The position numbers and the translations under genes were made by a program. This document shows, piece after piece, positions 51,445 to 55,213 of a stretch of 55,213 bases of DNA. Source of the stretch: an uncultured Planctomyces sp. Lineage in GTDB: Bacteria; Planctomycetota; Planctomycetia; Planctomycetales; Planctomycetaceae. Each line of letters starts with the position of its first letter. Position 1 is the stretch's first letter. The stretch is from assembly GCA_937904325.1 (NCBI GenBank), contig CALGTK010000133.1, positions 1 to 55,213 on the forward strand, in the 5' to 3' direction. Under the pieces are notes generated by a model. That model did no database searches. It was given only the letters and a program-made list of their open reading frames with translations, and was not told the origin of the DNA.

Positions 51445-52275
51445 ATGACCAATCTTCAAGTGAAACTTAACGAGAGTGTTGAGCACATCCGCAGCTTCTA
51501 CACCGACACACCGGTGGCTGGGGTTGTACTTGGGTCGGGGCTCGGATCACTAAGTGACTCGCTTGACGAAGTCGTCATCATCGACGGAACAGATATCCCG
51601 CATTATCCCCAGGCAACCGCTCCCGGACATCGTGGCCGGTTACTTTTCGGAAAAATCGCAAACCTTCCAGTCTGCCTTATCGACGGTCGTCTTCATCGTT
51701 ATGAAGGTCACGACTTTGATGCCATCGTCTATCCGATTCGACTGATGTTCGCTTTGGGAATTCAGTCACTGGTTGTCTCCAACGCCGCCGGCGCAGTAAA
51801 CCAGAAATATCGTAGCGGAGATGTCGTTATTCTCGATGACCACATCAACATGATGTGGGGCAGTCCTCTGCGAGGCCCGAATGACGACGAAATGGGACCT
51901 CGGTTCCCGGATATGAGCCAACCATACGATCGGCAACTCGCGAGCCGCGCGAAGTCCGCAGCAAAAAACGAAGGACTACGAGCTCATCATGGAATCTACC
52001 TCGCTTTGTCAGGCCCGACTTACGAAACACCGGCCGAGTATCGCATGGTTAGAAAGCTCGGCGCGGACGTTGTCGGCATGTCGACGATTCCCGAAGTAAT
52101 CGCCGCCCAGCATGCTGGCATTCGTGTTCTGGGTCTCTCCGTTGTTTCCAACGTCGCAACAGACGACGACTTTGAAGGCACCTCAAGCGACGATGTCCTT
52201 GCGACAGTCTCCAGCGTCGCCCCCGCCGTTGGCCGAGTCGTGACAGCCGTGCTGGCAGGCGAACAGGCTTCCTGA
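51445..52275 (+). CDS. punA: purine nucleoside phosphorylase (trimeric type)
   Basis: Phosphorolytic cleavage of guanosine, inosine and their deoxy forms to base and (deoxy)ribose 1-phosphate in purine salvage. The phosphate-binding loop is GVVLGSGLGSL (about 26-36) and RLHRYEGHD is the second phosphate site. The base-binding region is LALSGPTYETPAEYRM, with the Glu and following VVGMSTIPE helix of the trimeric (mammalian-type) family. The 276 residues are normal. The start has no strong Shine-Dalgarno. Confidence 0.93.
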   Translation: MTNLQVKLNESVEHIRSFYTDTPVAGVVLGSGLGSLSDSLDEVVIIDGTDIPHYPQATAPGHRGRLLFGKIANLPVCLIDGRLHRYEGHDFDAIVYPIRLMFALGIQSLVVSNAAGAVNQKYRSGDVVILDDHINMMWGSPLRGPNDDEMGPRFPDMSQPYDRQLASRAKSAAKNEGLRAHHGIYLALSGPTYETPAEYRMVRKLGADVVGMSTIPEVIAAQHAGIRVLGLSVVSNVATDDDFEGTSSDDVLATVSSVAPAVGRVVTAVLAGEQAS

Positions 52276-52386
52276 AACAATCTTCCGCGATTCGAGAAGA
52301 CCGTTGCACCCCCGATTAATTTTTGCCACTAACCAGCGTCAATCTCGTTCCGCGACGGGAATCAATCCTCACCGTACAGTCACTCC

Positions 52387-53607
52387 ATGCCTTCCCCTGA
52401 ACGACCATCTGCCGATCCCAATGTGACGGCGGCGTTGCTGACGCCTTCGGGAAGAGGCGCCGTAGCCGTCATCCGTATCCTCGCAGCGAAGCCAGCTAAC
52501 GCTGACCTGCCCACCAGCATTATCGACGCGGCTTTTGTCTCCGTCAGTGGTCGACCACTTTCGCAACACCCGGTCGGACGACTTTGCTACGGTCACTGGA
52601 CAAGCGACTCGACAAGTGAAGATGTCGTCGTGTGCCGGACCGATAAGTATGCCGTCGAAGTCTCCTGCCACGGAGGCCGAGCAGCCGTCAATCGAATCCT
52701 GGAATCGTTGAAGGCAGAAGGAGCTTCAATCGTTGACTGGCAAACTCAACAGGCAATGATCTCTTCGCCCGTCGACCTCGAATTAGCTGATGCGATTTCC
52801 CAGGCAACAACAATTCGAACTGCAGCAATAATGCTCGAACAGGATTCCGGTCGATTAAAAGATGCACTTACGCAGTTGTTACAGCTCGACCTCGCCGAAT
52901 TAACGCCAAGACTGGTCGAACTGCTGGCATACTCACAGCTTGGCCTGCACCTGACACAGCCCTGGAAAATCGTCATTACAGGTCGCCCCAACGTTGGTAA
53001 GAGCACGCTGATCAACGCTCTGCTCGGCTTCGAACGAGCAATCGTTTTTGACCAGCCCGGCACAACCCGTGACGTCGTTACCGGCATGACCGCGTTCGAC
53101 GGCTGGCCGTTTCAACTGGCGGATACTGCTGGAATTCGAAATACAAAAGATGAACTTGAGCAGGCAGGAATTCAACGTGCCCGACGCACGGTAGAATCAG
53201 CTGATCTCGCCTGCCTGCTGCTGGACACTTCCTGCCCACCGACAGCTGAAGATGAGGAATTGCTCTCCTATTTTCATAAGTCAGAATCCGGGGATGAGCC
53301 GCCGGCCATCATCGTTGCGAACAAAGCCGACCTTCCCGATCAATGGCCGGCAGCCATTCCTGATGATGCAGTGCGAGTTTCATCAGTAACTGGACACGGC
53401 GTTGAAAAACTGATCGCCACAATCGTTGAAAAACTGATCCCAGACGTTCCGCCGACAAGTACAAACATCCCGATCTCTTATCGGCAGATTCAATGGCTCG
53501 ACAAAGCCTGGCAGGCCGCCAAAGCCGACAACATTGCTCAGGCCAGATCGGCGATTGCGGATTGCCTGTCGGGATCGGTCTTTGTGGACGAAACTGCCGT
53601 CGCCTGA
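52387..53607 (+). CDS. MnmE/TrmE-like GTPase lacking the C-terminal Cys motif
   Basis: GTPase related to MnmE, which with MnmG modifies U34 of tRNAs. The N-terminal TrmE-like domain is shortened and has the CHGG block (EVSCHGG, where MnmE has EIQGHGG). G1 is GRPNVGKST (199-207), followed by TTRD, DTAG (246-249) and NKAD. Helices around the G-domain match the helical domain. The normal MnmE end, a conserved Cys within FCIGK, is missing. The protein stops with ADCLSGSVFVDETAVA, so it is 406 rather than about 450 residues. It could be a divergent paralogue with a different tRNA or ribosome role. Confidence 0.8.
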   Translation: MPSPERPSADPNVTAALLTPSGRGAVAVIRILAAKPANADLPTSIIDAAFVSVSGRPLSQHPVGRLCYGHWTSDSTSEDVVVCRTDKYAVEVSCHGGRAAVNRILESLKAEGASIVDWQTQQAMISSPVDLELADAISQATTIRTAAIMLEQDSGRLKDALTQLLQLDLAELTPRLVELLAYSQLGLHLTQPWKIVITGRPNVGKSTLINALLGFERAIVFDQPGTTRDVVTGMTAFDGWPFQLADTAGIRNTKDELEQAGIQRARRTVESADLACLLLDTSCPPTAEDEELLSYFHKSESGDEPPAIIVANKADLPDQWPAAIPDDAVRVSSVTGHGVEKLIATIVEKLIPDVPPTSTNIPISYRQIQWLDKAWQAAKADNIAQARSAIADCLSGSVFVDETAVA

Positions 53608-53680
53608 CAGAATTCGTACATCTAACGCTGACGGAATCCGTGATCGATCAGCCGTTGCCCGCACCAATTTGAAAGCGAAG

Positions 53681-54850
53681 ATGAGTCGCAAGAAAAACGA
53701 CGAACCGCTGTTTGAACCGTACGACACAGCGGCGCTCACAAAATTCCGCCGCAGCCTGAAAGCATGGTACGCAAAAAGGGCTCGCGATTTTCCGTGGCGA
53801 AACATTGGCGATCCTTACCGCGTCTGGATCAGCGAAATCATGCTGCAACAAACGACCGTCGCGACGGTCGTTCCGTACTTCGAACGTTTCATCACTCGAT
53901 TCCCGACAATTCACGATCTTGCCAAAGTAGAGCAAGACGAAGTGCTTCGGCACTGGGAAGGATTGGGCTACTACAGCCGGGCTCGCAACATCCACAAGGC
54001 GGCAAAGCTCCTTGTCGAGCTCAGCGACGGCGTCTTTCCCCAGACGACAGACGAACTCATCGCCCTGCCCGGCATCGGTCGCTACACCGCTGGCGCGATC
54101 ATGTCATTCGCGTTTGATCTACCCGGAGCGATTGTCGAAGCCAACACCCTTCGACTGTACAGCCGCCTGTTATGCCTCGAAGAAAATCCGCGAGCAACTC
54201 ACAGTCAGAAAGTTCTATGGGCGTTCGCGGAACATCTTCTGCCGCGAAAAAACGTCGGTCCGTTTAATCAGTCGCTGATGGATCTCGGGGCAACGGTCTG
54301 CACGCCGAACGAGCCGAAATGTCCGGAGTGCCCGTTGCATTCACACTGCAGAGCGGCGACAGCCGACCACCAAAACAAAATTCCAATAGCCGAACAGAAG
54401 CCTGACATCACGCAAGTGGTCGAAGTTTCCGTCGCCATTCAACACGATGATCACTTCCTGTTAAGACGCTACCCCGAAGGACAACGGTGGGCCGGCCTGT
54501 GGGACTTTGTTCGGTTCCCACTGGGCGATGCCAAATCGATTATGCCGACGTCGAGGCTGACAGCAGCCGGCACGGTCCCCCAGAAACTAATCTCGATGAT
54601 TGAACAATCTGTGCACGAAGCAACGGGCACCGACATCGAATTAGATCGCTTCCTCAAAGAAATACGGCACAGCGTCACGAGATACCGCATCAGCCTCTTA
54701 TGTTTTCTTGCCTCGACAAAGTATGCCACTCCTAAAGCGAACGAAGACCTGGCTTGGGTCACTGCCGAGCAACTGGACGACTACCCGTTGTCGACAACCG
54801 GTAGAAAACAAGCCGTACTCGTACAACAAATTCAGCCGACTCTTTTTTGA
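53681..54850 (+). CDS. mutY: A/G-specific adenine glycosylase
   Basis: Base-excision repair enzyme that removes adenine mispaired with 8-oxoguanine. The first catalytic Glu is Glu52 in SEIMLQQTTVATVVPYF. The helix-hairpin-helix is LPGIGRYTAGAI (129-140), and the [4Fe-4S] ligands are Cys207, Cys214, Cys217 and Cys223 (C-x6-C-x2-C-x5-C). At the position of E. coli Asp138 (LDGNV) this protein has Glu153 in VEANT. A C-terminal NUDIX-like domain begins near VVEVSVAIQHDD. The frame opens at 53534, but the ATG at 53681 gives 389 residues of typical length. Confidence 0.93.
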   Translation: MSRKKNDEPLFEPYDTAALTKFRRSLKAWYAKRARDFPWRNIGDPYRVWISEIMLQQTTVATVVPYFERFITRFPTIHDLAKVEQDEVLRHWEGLGYYSRARNIHKAAKLLVELSDGVFPQTTDELIALPGIGRYTAGAIMSFAFDLPGAIVEANTLRLYSRLLCLEENPRATHSQKVLWAFAEHLLPRKNVGPFNQSLMDLGATVCTPNEPKCPECPLHSHCRAATADHQNKIPIAEQKPDITQVVEVSVAIQHDDHFLLRRYPEGQRWAGLWDFVRFPLGDAKSIMPTSRLTAAGTVPQKLISMIEQSVHEATGTDIELDRFLKEIRHSVTRYRISLLCFLASTKYATPKANEDLAWVTAEQLDDYPLSTTGRKQAVLVQQIQPTLF

Positions 54851-54971
54851 ACCGTAAAACGCCATCACAATGCGTGGTTGATTGCGCACAGCCTTCCTAT
54901 CATCAGTCTCGAAATGCAGCACCTACACGCTCTGATGACCAGGCAATGATGGAACGAAACAGGCACCGAGA

Positions 54972-55213
54972 TGGCTGACGGCGATGGAACAGGATCTTCA
55001 GCGGCTGCAGACGGCGATCCCGCCGTGGCCAATACTGCGACCGCGAATTCTGCCATTCCGGATCGAGTTGCCGTTGCCGACCTGAAGCGTCGTTTGATCG
55101 AAGCTGATCGTTTCGGCGACGAAGACCTCCGTGCCCGCTGTAAAACCCTGCAACAACTGAAGGTCGAAGCCGTCGACATCGCGGCACGAGCCGAAGACGG
55201 CAATGTCGAAACG
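54972..55213 (+). CDS. partial gene of unknown function
   Basis: An ATG at 54972 opens a frame that runs off the window end. The first 81 codons give an Ala/Asp/Gly-rich start (ADGDGTGSSAAADGDPAVAN) followed by a helical, charged part (VADLKRRLIEADRFG and TLQQLKVEAV). No family was recognised; no good Shine-Dalgarno was seen. The minus-strand frame over the same bases is less protein-like. Confidence 0.5.

Noticed and set aside
1-55213. tRNA or CRISPR arrays
   Set aside because: No cloverleaf with a GTTCRA-type arm, no CCA-terminated candidate and no regularly spaced direct repeats were found by eye. A tRNAscan-SE or CRISPR-finder run would be decisive.

Overview
The window is about 55 kb of chromosomal DNA from a planctomycete, most likely a Planctomycetales/Planctomycetaceae lineage (Fuerstiella- or Gimesia-like; the genus is a guess). 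The evidence is the combination of a DUF1501 protein with a twin-arginine-like N-terminus, a DUF1559 prepilin-type protein ending in the H-x9-DG motif, a BBP7-type outer-membrane barrel, a NTP_transf_4/GlmU-like protein, a fused AroD-AroE enzyme, and many long orphan proteins with no recognisable domain. No rRNA, tRNA, CRISPR array, phage or complete insertion sequence was seen.

Region 1 (1-13.9 kb) is a surface-polysaccharide locus. A GT39-like membrane glycosyltransferase and a DPM1-like GT2 (minus strand) face a WaaP-like lipopolysaccharide kinase and a decayed DegT aminotransferase. A tightly packed plus-strand series follows: rfbF, rfbG, a zinc-finger C-methyltransferase, an RfbC-like epimerase, an NAD-dependent reductase, a second zinc-finger methyltransferase, a CmcI/rhamnosyl-O-methyltransferase-like protein and two glycosyltransferases. 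Together these could make and transfer a CDP-activated, C-methyl-branched 6-deoxysugar.

Region 2 (14-28.5 kb) holds hisD, a three-gene ABC export unit with a 670-residue membrane partner, a secreted orphan, feoA-feoB, a FabD-like acyltransferase, a DUF1501 protein and a secreted helical orphan. Region 3 (28.6-31.2 kb) is a haem/gas-sensing island: an Rrf2 regulator whose frame is broken by a 10-bp tandem duplication, a divergent protoglobin, a small membrane protein and HemQ (coproheme decarboxylase). Region 4 (31.3-41.9 kb) has an SLC13 transporter, the GlmU-like protein, a 1159-residue surface protein (inverse-autotransporter-like barrel plus beta-helix), an HNH nuclease, small orphans and the BBP7 barrel. 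The gap before the surface protein contains an elaborate nested inverted repeat that also holds a 59-codon ORF.

Region 5 (42-55 kb) is mostly housekeeping: hemB, aroDE, a small-protein and membrane-protein cluster, a lipoprotein, the DUF1559 protein, an alpha/beta hydrolase, rsmE, an orphan with a coupled 37-residue ORF, a purine nucleoside phosphorylase, an MnmE-like GTPase without the usual C-terminus, mutY with a Glu at the usual catalytic Asp position, and the start of an unidentified gene.
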